Source: Gamarada debralockiae
Taxonomy: Eukaryota; Ascomycota; Leotiomycetes; Helotiales; Hyphodiscaceae
Length of the DNA: 64,000 bases
Direction of reading: 5' to 3'
Assembly: GCA_002803225.1 (NCBI GenBank)
Contig: NXFV01000403.1
Coordinates: 50,057 to 114,056 of the forward strand
A model generated the notes under the pieces. That model was not told the DNA's origin. It did no database searches and was given only the letters and a program-made list of their open reading frames with translations. Below are positions 34,583-46,909 of the stretch, one piece after another. Positions within the stretch are counted from its first letter, which is position 1. Every line of letters starts with the position of its first letter. Both the position numbers and the translations under genes were made by a program.

Positions 34583-35209
34583 AGAGAGCTCTTCCCCTCC
34601 TTGTATTTCAGCTCCTTAGATATCAGCTAGGTCTAGAAATGTCACTATATTTCGCCTCCAAAATACAACTCAACTGACATCAGCGGCACTTCGTATTTTG
34701 CACTGCATTGTTTGGGACTTTCTCTGGACATGAAGGGGATTTGGAGGAATTTCCTTGCTCGGGCGTGTACCTCCTATGGAGCTCCACGCATCTCCACTGA
34801 TGAACTGAAACGTCTGTGTAACAGTCATCTCAACGGTCGAGAGGTAAGGGTCACTGGCCGTAGACCTGGAGATATTACTGACCGAGGAATCAGATCAAGA
34901 ATACAGTTGCTATAGCTTGCAAAATAGCTATCAACTAGGAGAGTAACGTATGTTTTTCACACCTGAAACAGGCCGTGAACGTAAGTAAGGAGTTTCTAAG
35001 CGAGTTCAATGGGCCAGACCATGTCAGTAGCTTTTTTTTCTAGTGAGTACAATAGTATTATTGATGTGAAGGCTTTAGAGCATCAGATAGATTGCACAGA
35101 CGGGCTTAATTCCTTTCATTAAACTAATTGGCGGTGTATGGGCTTTCACAACACCGACTTTATGAATTTGAATATTTTGTTCGTTTAGTACACATACTTC
35201 TTGGGCTCG
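34583..35209. other. Spacer between two elements
   Basis: Short frame at 34712-34915 without recognisable features. AT-rich to the right. No gene supported. Confidence 0.4.
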
Positions 35210-35211
35210 TA

Positions 35212-36551
35212 AGAGTTGCGGCCATTAGATGCGGCCCACCTAAGCGAGAACCATGAAAATGGCCCCCTAACTTAGATAAATCACTATAATTGCAACAATA
35301 ATTATTTTGACTTTAAATTAAAGACATATATTAACAGATAGTAGCTAGTTCATGCCCTTCAATTATATCTTCGAGCTTGCATGTCAATTACTCTGTATAG
35401 TGCCAAAAGTCACGTGGATCAACCTGGTCCCCAAGCTTCTGCAACTCCCTACACATATCCTCCCTATTTTTCGGCACATACGGCAATTTCTTTAGTTCTT
35501 CTTTCATCCACCGCCAGACCTTCTCTATTGGGTTTAGATCTAGTGAAGAAGGAGGCTAGTTGAACCCACGAATGCCATGTTGTAGCCTGGGCAATCGGGC
35601 GCTTCCTACATGAACCTTTGCCCTATCTTCCATGAAGATATACTCTGAACCCAACTAGTCAAACAATGGGAAAACAATAGGCTTTAAGATCTGCTGAAGA
35701 TATTCCTTAGAGCATATACCCTTACGGCCAGGGAGCTTCTCCATATAGACTAATGGCGACTTATAGTCCTAGCCTATAGCCCCCCAAATCATGACTGAGA
35801 ACCTTCCCGACCTGTATACTGACCGTATACAATTCGTGCACCGTTTTTCGTCCACGCGGCGTGTTACCCAAATCCTTCTACACTTCCTGACCTCAAACGA
35901 AGCTTCATCTGACCATATGGCCCTCCTCTAGTCTCCTCCAGGCTTGCCATCATTCCTGTGTACTGCAAAATCTGATGTACCCCACCATCGATACTCAATA
36001 GCAAAACCCAATCGTTTCTTGGCTTGTTTGCGCGATATATAGGGTCTCGGGCATGCGATACAGCGACGGTAGCCTGCGCGGCGCAGTTCTCGACGAATGG
36101 TTCTAGCAGAGGCTTGGACTCCTAGCTGAGCTTTGACCTCAAAGGACAGTCGGCGCGTTGACCAATCTCTTGAGATATGGCGAATACAGCGGCGAATTTC
36201 TCTAACAGACATCATATGGGGCCTCGGGGCTTTCTTTTTTCGGTCTCGTTTGCTCGTCTCTTGGTGTAGTATGCGTCGAATCGTTCGTCGAGGAAGGGAG
36301 GTTTTGGACACAATATCGCGTTGTGAATTTCCATCACGTTGCAAACTACGTATAACTTTGCGTATGGGAGCAGGCCATTCGCAATTCTCTTTCTGAAGAG
36401 GAGAGCTAAATATAAGAGTGTTGTTCATATTGAATCACAAGGTAATAGAATTGATTGTTGATTTGATGGATGATTTAAAAGGAAGGGTGATAAAAATTCG
36501 ACGCGCAGACGCGTCTCGCGTAAGTGGGCCGCATCTAATGGCCGCAACTCT
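35212..36551 (-). mobile_element. Tc1/mariner-type transposon, inactivated by TAG stops
   Basis: 1340 bp with terminal inverted repeats of about 39 bp (AGAGTTGCGGCCATTAGATG at the left end, its complement at the right) and TA on both sides (35210-35211, 36552-36553). The minus-strand transposase starts near 36428 with helix-turn-helix regions (SQRDIVSKTSLPRRTIRRIL), then AKKRLGFAIEYRWW, WSDEASFEV (first Asp), YIFMEDRAKVHV (second Asp) and SSLDLNPIEKVWRWMKEE (final acidic residue). The frame is continuous apart from four internal TAG codons (the first at 35928-35930), each where Trp or Gln is expected. This fits RIP. Non-functional as it stands. Confidence 0.88.
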
Positions 36552-36686
36552 TACAACCACTTACTATGGACAGTGTTGGCTGGACGAGATAGCTGGGAGT
36601 CCAAGTCCCTCCATCTCCGTGCTGAGTTTTTACGTGGGGACAACTAGCTGCTTCTTCGGGTCGTTTGGGTACTTGGGGTTGGTAGA

Positions 36687-38166
36687 CTCTCAGTGTGGGT
36701 GCAAAGTTGCCGATTTGAGGGCACAGACTACCACATCAACAAAAGCGCGTTCTTAGGTTATAGAACTACCAAAACAACCAAAATGAAGCGCAAATACGTA
36801 TCAATTGCCTGCCAGACCGATTCTGTTAAAATTACCACTCCAAAACGCGTTCGCAAGTCCCGAGCTAAGCATTTCACCCCTCCGCCAGAGCTCTCTTTCT
36901 CTCAAGGCCAGTATAAGACTCCCTAGCGGACAAGAGTCTTCCTTCGCAAAGAGATCGCGTAAAAGAAGGGTATTTCAATAACCCAAGAAGAGATCCGCGA
37001 CGTTACTAGTGTCCCTCCTCGAGTACAAACTGATATTCTTAAGTCGAAGCAAGTCCGAATACTCTACTACTGCCTAGAGAGTCAAGAGCCAGATCCGCGA
37101 GCTCCTCTACGGTCTATTACTCGTCAAGATACAAGGGCAATACGCGATTATCTCGTTGATCGGAACGTGCCTCCCAAAAGAAGAATGAGCCTTGGCTTGA
37201 TATTATAGACGCTACTAGTATTAAGCTCCCCAAGACACGACATTACAAGCCCGCAGGCCTCTCTACAATTGAGCCACAAACAGTACAATAACATTGCAAG
37301 AGAGATAAGGGTCTTAAGAGCTTTGTACGGGAAAAGAAGAAGGAGTTGATAAGAAGAGAGGCAGACTAACGGCTTAATTGGATTGATATCGAGCTCCTAA
37401 AGAGACCACACTCGGCGGATTGGAAAGATTGTGCTTTTTGTGATGAGTTTCACTTTGGCGTTGCTCAACAAGATACCTCTCATATAAAAAGACCTATTGG
37501 GAAGGAGTTTAAGTATACAAAAGAGAACGTTCAACTTAAGAAGATTACATTAAAGGATGAGAAAGTAGCCGCGCGAGAGGAGGGTTATCTAAAGCTTATA
37601 AATATCTTCGTCGTCATCGGCTACAACTTCAAGAAGACAATCCGATATGAGGTTTCTAATAATGTAGGCAAGATGGAGCAAGATGCTTATATCAAGATTC
37701 TACAAGAGCTTCTTGCGGATCCAGAATGGCAACGACAAGGTCTTACTCTCGTCCAAGATAAAGATTCAGCCTATACAACAAAGAAGGTTATATAGTTCTA
37801 TGAAAAACAAGGCCTTTCGACTATTACATTACCTGGCAACTCTCCTAACTTCTCTATTCTAGAGACAATAGCACGTACATATAAAAAGAAGTTTCACACA
37901 AGGCGTTCTAGGTCAGAAGTAGCAGGATTAGCTCGTTTTGAGAAGATATTTAATGAGGAGGTTAACCAAAAGAAGATACAATACCAATATTCTTTTTATA
38001 CAAAGAGGTTTTATAATTGTAGTGATAGAGATAGTCAAATGACAAAGTATTAGCATAGTCTAGCACAGTTTGTAGACATAATTATATTGTAAAATTGATG
38101 CGCAGGCGTCTATTTAGTGTGGTGGTCTGTGCTCTCAAATCGGCAATTTTGCATCCACACTGAGAG
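36687..38166 (+). mobile_element. Second DD(E/D) transposon relic with 48-bp inverted repeats
   Basis: 1480 bp. The left end, starting CTCTCAGTGTGGGTGCAAAG, matches the inverted right end in about 44 of 48 positions. Plus-strand coding begins at 36783 (MKRKYVSIACQTDSVKI). It continues through AFCDEFHFG, then NIFVVIGYNFKKTIRYEVSN, then LTLVQDKDSAYTTKKVI and LPGNSPNFSILETIART, the Asp-Asp-Glu transposase pattern of Tc1/IS630 relatives. Stops are TAG or TAA. The flanks carry the 5-bp direct repeat GTAGA (36682-36686 and 38167-38171), which contains TA. It lies 135 bp from the previous element. Confidence 0.8.
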
Positions 38167-38171
38167 GTAGA

Positions 38172-39019
38172 GCAGGGAATACAATGCTGTTAAGCCATCT
38201 CTGTTTGCCGGTGCTTAATGGTCTCTTGAGCCAGGCGTGCCACATACCGTGCACGCTGTCCGTTTGGGAAGTTTGGCAAGATCTGCGTCGATCTAGTAAC
38301 GCAAGCTGGTAAGTTTCTTGGCATCCGACGATTTTCAAGCGGGTCGACAATTGAGAATAGCCCAGCCATTTTGATTGATGATGTTCGAGGTGGAAGCCAT
38401 GCTGAGTATGCATGGTCTGGCAACAAAACTAAGAAGAGTATTAAAGTGGTCTGTTATTAAGTGGTAAGCTCGTTTAGTAGGCTGTGGGAAGGATGAAGAG
38501 ATTGTCTAGCTGGTAGACAGATTTGGTGAGTGGAAATGACGCTGCGAAGAGACGAAGATGAGGTCATGGATGCTAGTCCGGAACTAGAAAACGATAGTGA
38601 AAAGGAGATTCTGTAGAGTCTGCATTCTTGGAGAGCGAAAAGGTCTCCGGTTTCGAGTAGTTTGATTCAGAAAGAACATCGATGTTTTCGAATGAAGTTG
38701 AGGGAGATGAAGTTTGGTTGACGTGAAACATCGGCAAGTCAGGAAACCAACTCGGGCCGAACACAGTCCAGCCAAGTAGCCAAGTCTCATTTTTCATTTT
38801 TCAGTAATCGAACAATGCCCTCCGAGTCGTCCCACGGGGGATCTTACCCTATCCTACACCTCCTCCGCTCCCAGCTCTCTCCACGAGTGTTTCTGCATTG
38901 TCTGACCTCGTCGCGGGGCAAAACAGCCGGGGGTGGCTTGCCATGCAAAATGCCAGGAACCCTGCTGGCGATCATCGAACAATCTGTGGAGGTTGACCAG
39001 TACAGTCACCCACAATAAG
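38172..39019. other. Flank of the transposon relic, no gene
   Basis: Minus-strand frames at 38190-38426 and 38573-38797 are open but have no recognisable features. They may be fragments of a gene interrupted by the transposon. Nothing firm. Confidence 0.35.
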
Positions 39020-39436
39020 TAATACCCCACCCCGCACTTTGCACCCAACCACCCCCTTTTCACTTCGCACCCATTTTATCAGCGAAACAGGTGTTTTAAT
39101 AATAATTTTATCGCTAAAAAGCCCCGAAGCAGACGGTTCATCAACTTTTAGCGGCGTGTAATTAGTAATTGAGATTACGTGCAATGAATTCAGCGTTATC
39201 AAAATACCTCCGATTTTGTATGTAAAAGCGATAAAAACTAACGTAAAATTACTTTTCAATCGATTAAATCGCGTTTAAAACCACACATAATTAAAAAAGG
39301 TTAATAAGTAAAAATTTTTTATTTTATAAATTTTAGTAATTGTCATACTAACTATTCTTTAATTAAATTGTAGGTTATTTAAATAATTCAAGGTAAAGAG
39401 AGCGAGTTTTGGTGTAAAATTGGGTGTGGGGTAATA
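39020..39436. repeat. AT-rich segment with imperfect inverted ends
   Basis: TAATACCCCACCCC...GCACCCA at 39020-39048 roughly mirrors GGTGTAAAATTGGGTGTGGG at 39411-39430, with several transitions and one or two gaps. The interior is AT-rich and noncoding. It may be a RIP-degraded non-autonomous element. Alignment was done by eye only. Confidence 0.35.
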
Positions 39437-40012
39437 TTAATTGTCTAGTACTGTACTACTGTAATGGGTTAAAGCAGGGAAGATGACTTTGGAATGTGGA
39501 TAGTTCTTTGATAAACGGGCCTCCCCTGTGCGCATTTCTTCACACCGCTTCTGCCTTTACCATCTAGTCGGGTCTCTACCATTCAATCGGGCTCAGCTGA
39601 ATTTTCACATGTGACGTTGGCCAGCCCGAACGCTCCGACTCGGGCGTCGCACTCGTTTTCCTTTCTTTTTTCACGCCATTGCAAATGAAGCAGTGGCGTC
39701 CGATTATTTCCCCTTCCACGTTGTGCCTTGCAATCGGGGCCCAGCCCCCAGTCTCAAGTCAATCTGCACTTTGAGCGACAGTCCCCGCCGAGCCGTCATG
39801 CTGTAGTGTAGTGTCGATTGCGCTAACTCGGCACGTAGAATGGAGGACGCATGAGACAACGACGTCCGCCCCTTTCGCACGAGTCATTTCCGCACATGTG
39901 CAAAGAATTATCTGAAATATGAATCCCATCCTCCAAAATCCCCTTTGTGAAGTCGGGAAACCCGAAGAAAATCCATTCGCATGTTGCAGACTGGCGGTGA
40001 CGAATTCTCACA

Positions 40013-41648
40013 ATGAGGGTCCATAGTGGAGCAATGCTCACCATCTTGCTCTGGCTGTCCGTCGTCGGTGCTCAACAATTCTCCATCGCGAACATCACCT
40101 CTTGTGGGGTATGCTGCTTCATCCCTGATATGAAGCTCATCTCGTGCTGATTGCTTCTAGCTCTCGTGTCTGCTGGTAACAGTACCAGAGGCCAATTGTT
40201 CCTTGGCTGATACAGCATGCCAATGCAAGAGCACCGTTCTGCCAGCCTTGACGTCGGCATGTCTGGAGGAAAATTGTACAATGCACGACCAGTGGGGTCC
40301 GTATTGGGTGTCCATATTCCATGTGCTTTCTAATAGTATTCTGTACAGTCCTGGCGAAGGTACAAGCTAGCACCTGCGATCTGCCGCATCAGAATCGCTC
40401 TACAGTGATTATTACCGTCGCTGCTACGATATTCGCCGTAACATCTGTTTTCATCGCCTTAAGGCTGGTATCAAGGGCATGGACGACGAATACGATAGGA
40501 CTCGACGACTGGATCATCGCGCTTGCTTTGGTAAGTACAAGGCTGAGCGTATATGTATGTACTACCTAGCACTGATGTCAGTAGTCCATGTCACTCCCGT
40601 CGACTTGCTTCACGATATTGAGTAAGCTTTCCACTCCCTTGTTAGGAGCTAGCTGATCGTTCAGTGGCAAAGGAAGGCTTTGGCAAACACGTTTGGGATC
40701 TCAATGATGGCAGTCTGTTACGTATTCTCAGGAACTGTATGTTTCTCTAGTTCGTCACAAAAGGGAAGACTGACAGTGGATGAGTCTATATCGCCGAGTG
40801 CTTCTACGTGGTAGACCTCGCATTAACAAAGATCTCCGTATTGGTCCTGTACCTTCGTATCTTCCCATACGACTCGTTCCGACATGCGGCGACTGCGACA
40901 GTTGGGCTAATCGCTCTAACCACGACAATCATTTTCTTCATGACGGTCTTCTCATGTCATCCCGTTGCTTTCTTTTGGAATAGAGACATTCGAGGCGGAA
41001 CATGCCTCAATGTCAACAGATTGGCATACGCAAATAGTGCTATGAGCATTATCCAGGATCTTTTGATTGTCGCTCTTCCTCTGCCGGTGCTTGTCAAGCT
41101 GAACATGGGAAGAAAGAAAAAGATCGGAGTCGGCTTCATGTTTGCCGTTGGAAGCTTGTAAGTCTTGCATGGTTCGCTTCTTGCAGAGGACTAACTACTA
41201 AAGTGGCTGTGTGGTGTCCATGGTCCGCCTTAAGTCCTTGCTATCCTTTGGGAATTCACTAGATCCTACTTGTAAGCTGTTCTACTCGAATCCTTAGTCG
41301 AGAAGCTAACTTCTTTCAGGGGATTACGCCAACGTTGTTATCTGGACCATCGTCGAGCTCGCCGTTGCTATGGTATGCGCATGCCTCCCCGCAATTCGAA
41401 ATCTCCTCATACGCGTCTACCCTCGGGCGTTCCTCTCTTCGATCCGCCATAGCAACAACAAACAGCCAGGAGCAATACCATGGGATTCGAATTCGGGACA
41501 GAGACGTGCAATTCATCTGTCAGGAGGGTTTGTCGAGCTTGAACAGGGGATTACGACGGAATCTGCAGAGACGCCGCCGGAGGCGCCTCCAAAAGTGCCA
41601 CCAAAAGAAGCCCCAGTATCAGTGCAAAGGATGGAGGCGTTGAGGTAA
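40013..41648 (+). CDS. CFEM-domain, Pth11-like seven-helix receptor
   Basis: Plasma-membrane receptor-like protein with an extracellular CFEM module, of the fungal family that includes Pth11, a surface sensor in plant pathogens. Eight exons: 40013-40108, 40161-40296, 40349-40530, 40585-40621, 40665-40736, 40785-41157, 41204-41271 and 41320-41648, all in phase, 430 aa. A signal peptide (LTILLWLSVVGA) is followed by eight cysteines in CFEM spacing (SCG, LSC, NCS, TACQC, SAC, NCT, TCDL). Seven helices follow, with family blocks AKEGFGKHVWDL, FYIAECFYVVDLALTKISVLVLYLRIFP, GTCLNVNRLAYANSAMSIIQD and DYANVVIWTIVELAVAMVCACLPAIR. The tail is Pro-rich and ends MEALR. Introns of 43-53 bp are normal for this fungus. 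Confidence 0.9.
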
Positions 41649-43179
41649 AAAAAAAAAAAAGTAATAATTGAGCTTCTCTGTATACATCAGATCTGCCAAA
41701 AAAAAATAATAATTCCGCAGCATTCTCCTTGTTGTGCAGAAACAAGGTACACACAACACTTTACCATATGAGTCATGCAGTTTAGTGATGGGCTGAGGTT
41801 TCATGAAGGCACAATATTGACAATACTAACCAATGTCACTGACTTGGCTTTGACCAAGTCAGTCGCACGAAGCAGTGGAGGCCCATTTAAAAACGTTACA
41901 CGTGTGTGGTTCCTCTTGCGACTGGTTGAGCAGTCATGCTATACAATAACACAAGTCAGCATGACTGTATAAAGATGGAGTGACCTGCGCTCACGAAAAA
42001 TCTCTTTTCCATTTTCCATGTCCATGTGTTTTTGATAAAGCTGTATACCGGTATTTCGGTCACAAATTTTTGACATGTCACTTGGGAATATTTTCAAGAA
42101 GTGTGGAGAACACAGTGCTATTGGTCATTCGACATTAGATGAGAATAAAGAATGAAAATACTTCTAGTGATACATTTCAAGGGTCTTATATAGTTTAACT
42201 CTATACTTGTTTTAGCCAGAGATTTCAATTAGTGGCCTAATTTATTCATATCATTAAGAATACGCATGGTTATTTATTTATTTGATTTGGCTTGTTGATA
42301 ATGTAAAAATGTGGTGACGCACTAGCTGTCAATGTCGATGGGGCTATCGACAGCACCTAAATCAGTGATGTCGACAAACCAAATTCATTGACAATATTAA
42401 GTCTAGCGGTGTCAATGCTAGTACCGGCACACGCTGTCGACACTAGCAATTTAGGTTGTCGACAAGCAGAAATGATGTCGACTTCGACTGTGTCGATACA
42501 CCAAAAATTGTTGACGAAGCAATCGATCTCACACATTCAATGTGACGAAGAACTCGATGTGCTTTCAAGTTATATACAAGATGGCAAATAATTCCAGGAC
42601 GAACGAAGACATCGACGCCTGGCGGCGCTTGCAGCAAAGCATACCCAGTTCTACTGATCGTAGCTTATTGGCGAGGCAAACAACTCGAAGACAACATAAC
42701 TTTTAAACATTCGTCTGTTGATTGGTTTTTAAGCGAGGCTGATTCGACGAGGGAGACTGAGTGAAGCGCAGCAGCAAACAGCGCGACGTCAAACTTCACA
42801 AAGTGTGCAGCGGAAAAACTTAAAGGCTGCTCAGTCAGAGAATTTAAATGAAACACTCGAGATCTAAGGTTGTAAAACCTGTTCGCTCCCCAAAGCTACG
42901 ACCGCGACGTTCCACCAGGAAAGGATGGACATGGAGATGCCGGCATCCGAAAATGGTATCAAGCGGCGAGTCCGGAAGTGGTTGATTGGCTGGCTAGGTA
43001 GTTCAACACATGCAAACAAAGCTGCTCCAGAATCTATGAGTTAGGTAGCGCTGACTATGCGCACAGCCTCAAACGAACGAAGATCAAAGACTTCAGGACC
43101 TGAACCTTAGACTCCCACGTCGTGCCATAGGGAAGCTACGATCAACGCTGACAGAAATTGACGGATTATTCTGTGCAGC
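41649..43179. other. Gene-poor spacer
   Basis: Poly-A runs at 41647-41660 and 41699-41707 follow the receptor gene. A TGTCGAC-rich patch lies at 42326-42500. 42600-43170 contains fragments that may be upstream exons of the next, broken gene (an ATG-led piece at 42925), but I could not join them in phase. Confidence 0.4.
42326..42500. repeat. Cluster of TGTCGA(C) palindromic words
   Basis: At least six occurrences of TGTCGA or TGTCGAC, several as the palindrome TGTCGACA, lie within 175 bp. Spacing is irregular, so this is not a simple tandem repeat. It might be a set of binding sites or a decayed minisatellite. Confidence 0.5.
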
Positions 43180-44219
43180 ATTGAAACGCTCACTCAATTT
43201 GAGGAATCTCAAAATAATGGGTACTACCTACGATGACTGGAGGGTTCATCTCAAATCTATGAACCAGATTACCAGGCATTCAGGCGGCAAATTGAACACG
43301 ATGATCCACAAGCATCAAATCTTGAATACCTTCAAAATGAGACAAGACTTTCCTTGTGGCAGGGAGCTGTCGATTTCCTAATCTTCGAAAATGAAGGATT
43401 CCCTGGGAGGATGACTCATAAGGAGGGTAGGGGGTATAAGCCATTCCCTCAACCCAAACTGGTACATGAAACTGGGTTGACTGACCGCATTCGTGAGGTT
43501 AAAAGGATTGCCTCGCATCTACCTCACGAAGTTGCCAGGAAAACACCATATCTATCAGACGCTGTTCTCAACGTCATGCGAAAGAAAATCGATTTGCTAG
43601 ACAGACTAGTTGAAACGACGTATGAAAGGACTGATACGAAGATAGAGCGTGCTTCACTCGCCCAGCAGATTGAGCAATCTTGGTAAGAATTCAGTAGAGC
43701 TATGACCCTGTGTTCACGTTTTATAAGCGCTATCTGATCATATCAGGCCTAAGGATCCACCAAAGGAGGAAATATTCTTTCCAGCTGGCAAAGTCGCTCA
43801 AGCTTATCCAAAAACACAACAGGCGCCTCCATCGTCATCCATCATCTTGATCATCGCTATCTCTATTGTGCTTAGCGGTATTCTCTCCGTTCTAAGCTAC
43901 CTAAAGGCTGGTCGCGCACGTGGCAGTGCCAAAGATGCAAACTTCTTCTCGCTCCTTCAATCATGCACCATGCAATTCTCCAACATCACTATCATGATTC
44001 TCTCCTTTCAGGACACCTATTTGACGAAGCAAACCAAAATCTATGTCTGGATTCTCGCTGGGTTTGGTCTGATGGTTTCTGCTCTGGCTGTGCCGATGTA
44101 GCTCTGGGTACCGACGAGGTGGAGCACTCTTTTGGAGGCTGCAGGTGGTATCGTGCAAGGCTTTATTACACTGTTGTTTAGTATTCTGTTTCTGGGATAT
44201 GATAAGAGAGAAGCATGAG
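43180..44219 (+). pseudogene. Membrane protein of unknown function, probably broken
   Basis: Coding pieces: about 43180-43682 (ETLTQFEESQNNGYYLR-stop-LEGSS...DYQAFRRQIEHDDPQ, then LSLWQGAVDFLIFENEGFPG), joined by an intron at 43683-43746 to 43747-44101. The second piece has two membrane helices (IILIIAISIVLSGILSVLSY and IYVWILAGFGLMVSALAVPM) around ANFFSLLQSCTMQFSNITIM. TGA at 43234-43236 interrupts the first piece. After the TAG at 44099-44101 the same frame continues with LWVPTRWSTLLEAAGG and a third helix to a TGA at 44217-44219, suggesting the TAG is a recent premature stop. The pattern resembles a fungal conserved hypothetical family. No function is known to me. Confidence 0.5.
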
Positions 44220-45015
44220 GATTGTTCAATTTGTCATAGGGATTCTAGGTTAGCCAGCTTCTGCTTTCGATTCACTGCCGTTCTAATATTAAACGTATGT
44301 CTTGTATGAGGTACTCTCCTAGCCCATGTGGCATGGTTCTTTTCTCATTGCTCCTACCTCTCGTTCTCGCCCTTGCTAAGTCTCCTCCTTTTCAAGATCC
44401 TCCTGAGTACGGTATATGATATAGCACTGTGATCTAATAAACTCTCCACTTACACAATCAGGATCAGAAACCTCTCATAAAGTAACCTTCATCTCGAGGT
44501 TCACTTTATACAATGACGGTTATAAACTGTTTTATTTTGACAGCCTAACTATACAGGCAACACTGAGGTCTAGAATGCAGCACTGTAATCTGCGAGGGAA
44601 ACCCGAAAGAAGCCTAATTATAGGCTTCAAATTACTGCCATGGGGTCTCTGCCTATAATCGCAAGATACGTTATACGGTAGAAAAGTAACTGCAACCCAA
44701 TTTCGTGAAACTATAATTAGATAATGCTGCCTGAAAGCCTAAAGTCCCAGTCATAGTACACCTTTCATAAGAGTCATGTCACTGGTTCTCCGCTATTTCG
44801 TAGAGAGACGCGTCTCATTGGCCCGGTCGTTCAGAATTGGTCTCGAGAAAACTGGGTCTGCGCCCCTTTCTAGAAATAACCTCAAATCCTTAGGACTTTT
44901 TTGATAAAATACGTACCCTACACTTTTTTCCTTTACGAATCAGGTTTTGAGGCGATTTAAATCAAGTGGCGGTCACCATCAGGCGCGTGAGAGCCGAGCT
45001 CAATACAAATTCCAG
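44220..45015. other. Intergenic
   Basis: Contains small palindromes such as AGCCTAATTATAGGCT near 44611. No gene seen. Upstream flank of the broken regulator. Confidence 0.4.
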
Positions 45016-46713
45016 ATGTCCTCCGAGTCCTCTCACTCTGTGTCCCCACCCCACCGTAAGAAGGCGTTCCGGCCGAAAACAAGAACTGATTGCAAAACTT
45101 GCAGGTTTGAGTCTCTTGCAAGTTTCATGGCTACATTACTAATCCATTTTCACAGAACTTGACGAATAAAGTGCGATGAAGCTGAACCTAGCTGTGGGCA
45201 GTGCCTTCGAGGGCGCTGGATTTGCGACGGCTACCCCCACAGAAAGAATTCAGTCTCAATGTCGACCATGAACCCTACGAGCTTCTCTGATCTCTTCAAA
45301 ATTGATCAGGAACGACGGTGCTTTGAGTTCTTCCGCCGGCGCACCGTCCCGCAGCTCTCCGGCTCATTCGAATCGCCGTTCTGGACCCATTTTCTACTCT
45401 TAGCTACGCATCATGAGCCTGCTGTTCAGCATGCTGCAATCGCTTTGGGAGCTTTGCATAAGAGCTTGAACAGCCACTCTCAGACAGGCGGAAGCCGATC
45501 TTAGTTTTGCTCTTAAGCAATACGTTGGGGCAATTGGGTTAGTGACAAAACCAATCCGTGAGTGAGGCAAACAAGCTGCGGACGTAGGCTTAATTACTTG
45601 TGTTCTATTTGTTTGCTTTGAGGTAAGATCCATTTCCACCTTGAATTGAGCAGGCACAGATAAATTCTACAGACTCTACGAGGACACCACAGCATAGCAC
45701 TGTCACATATTTTTGGCGGTATTAAGATCCTGTCCGAGCTCCAATCATACCACACAACCGGAAGCTCTCTCCATCTGTCACACGTTCCTTATGTCCTGTT
45801 ACATATCCTTAACCAAATATTCACGAGACTCGATGCCCAAGCCTCCCAAATAGGCATTGCTCGCCGACGACTCTGCCAGGACACGTCCACAAAAAGCTCT
45901 AGGTATAATTCAGATATCCCACCCTCGTTCAGCAGTCTCGAAGAAGCTCGTAATAGCTTAGATTTTATTTGTACCAATGCAGATCAAAGACTACAATCTC
46001 TTGCCTTTTCCCCTCCCAATAGGCAAATTCTCAGCTTCTTTCCGCCGGTCGTCATTACCGAGACGAAGTTCTCATACCATTTGATCCGGAATCTCTCAGC
46101 GATCAGATTGAAGCAATGGTCGTCAGCATTTGAGAGCTTTCTCAGAGACAAACAAGACCTGACAGTCATAGAACAAAGGGCGGCTCGAATAGTAGCATTA
46201 CATTGAGTGATAATGGGAGTCTATTTGAGCATTGACTTTTTCCGCCTCATGGACAACGAAATGATTTGGGATGAATACTATCAAGAGTGGGAAACTATAG
46301 TTACACAAGCGGAGATAATTCTTCAGTTATCACCACCAAGCAAGAAGCCAAGTTTTACGCTGGATACTGAAGTTATTATGCCGCTTGGCTCAATGTTAAT
46401 AAAGTGTCGTCACAGTCAACTGAGGAGAAAAGGCATTGCACTACTGAGGTCCGCGCATGGACAGGAGGGTATATGGAATAGTCTGCTCACCGCAAAGGCC
46501 GCAGAACGTGTGATGGAGATTGAAGAGGATGGAATTGACGGCAAAATGGGTGCATCAATGTCTATTCCGAGGTGGAACAGGATTCTTGATATGCAAGTCA
46601 AACTTGACAACGAGCACGGGAGGGCAATATTGCAGTATTCGAAGCCCAAAAAGGATGGCGGATTGGAGACGGTAGTTGAGTGTTTCGAGTGGTCTGGCTT
46701 AGGAGCGCAATAA
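45016..46713 (+). pseudogene. Zn2Cys6 fungal transcription factor, broken
   Basis: Starts at ATG 45016. The zinc cluster is split by an intron: TDCKTCR, then T-stop-RIKCDEAEPSCGQCLRGRWICDGY, where the TGA at 45160-45162 stands in place of Arg. Next come RRCFEFFRRRTVPQLSGSFE and HHEPAVQHAAIALGALHKSL, the start of the usual middle homology region. A frame change occurs near 45486, after which EADLSFALKQYVGAIG continues. Then GGIKILSELQSY, a TGA at 46204-46206, and a long intact C-terminal part (DEYYQEWETIVTQAE to the stop at 46713). Family members are nuclear regulators of metabolism. With two stops and a frameshift this copy cannot make a full protein. Confidence 0.8.
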
Positions 46714-46909
46714 CCACAAACTTTTAATTGGGGAGGGTGAGTTTGAGAACGAAGTTTCCCTGAATTGAGTTTAGCGGTACCCGCAGGACGTTCGAGTGCC
46801 AGCAACATCAAATAAGCACTCCAAAGTACGCCGAGTAGCCGTATAAATAGTCACTAACTACTGTCTTAGGACGCAAAGCTGGGCAAAAAAAAGATCGCGT
46901 CAGACTATT

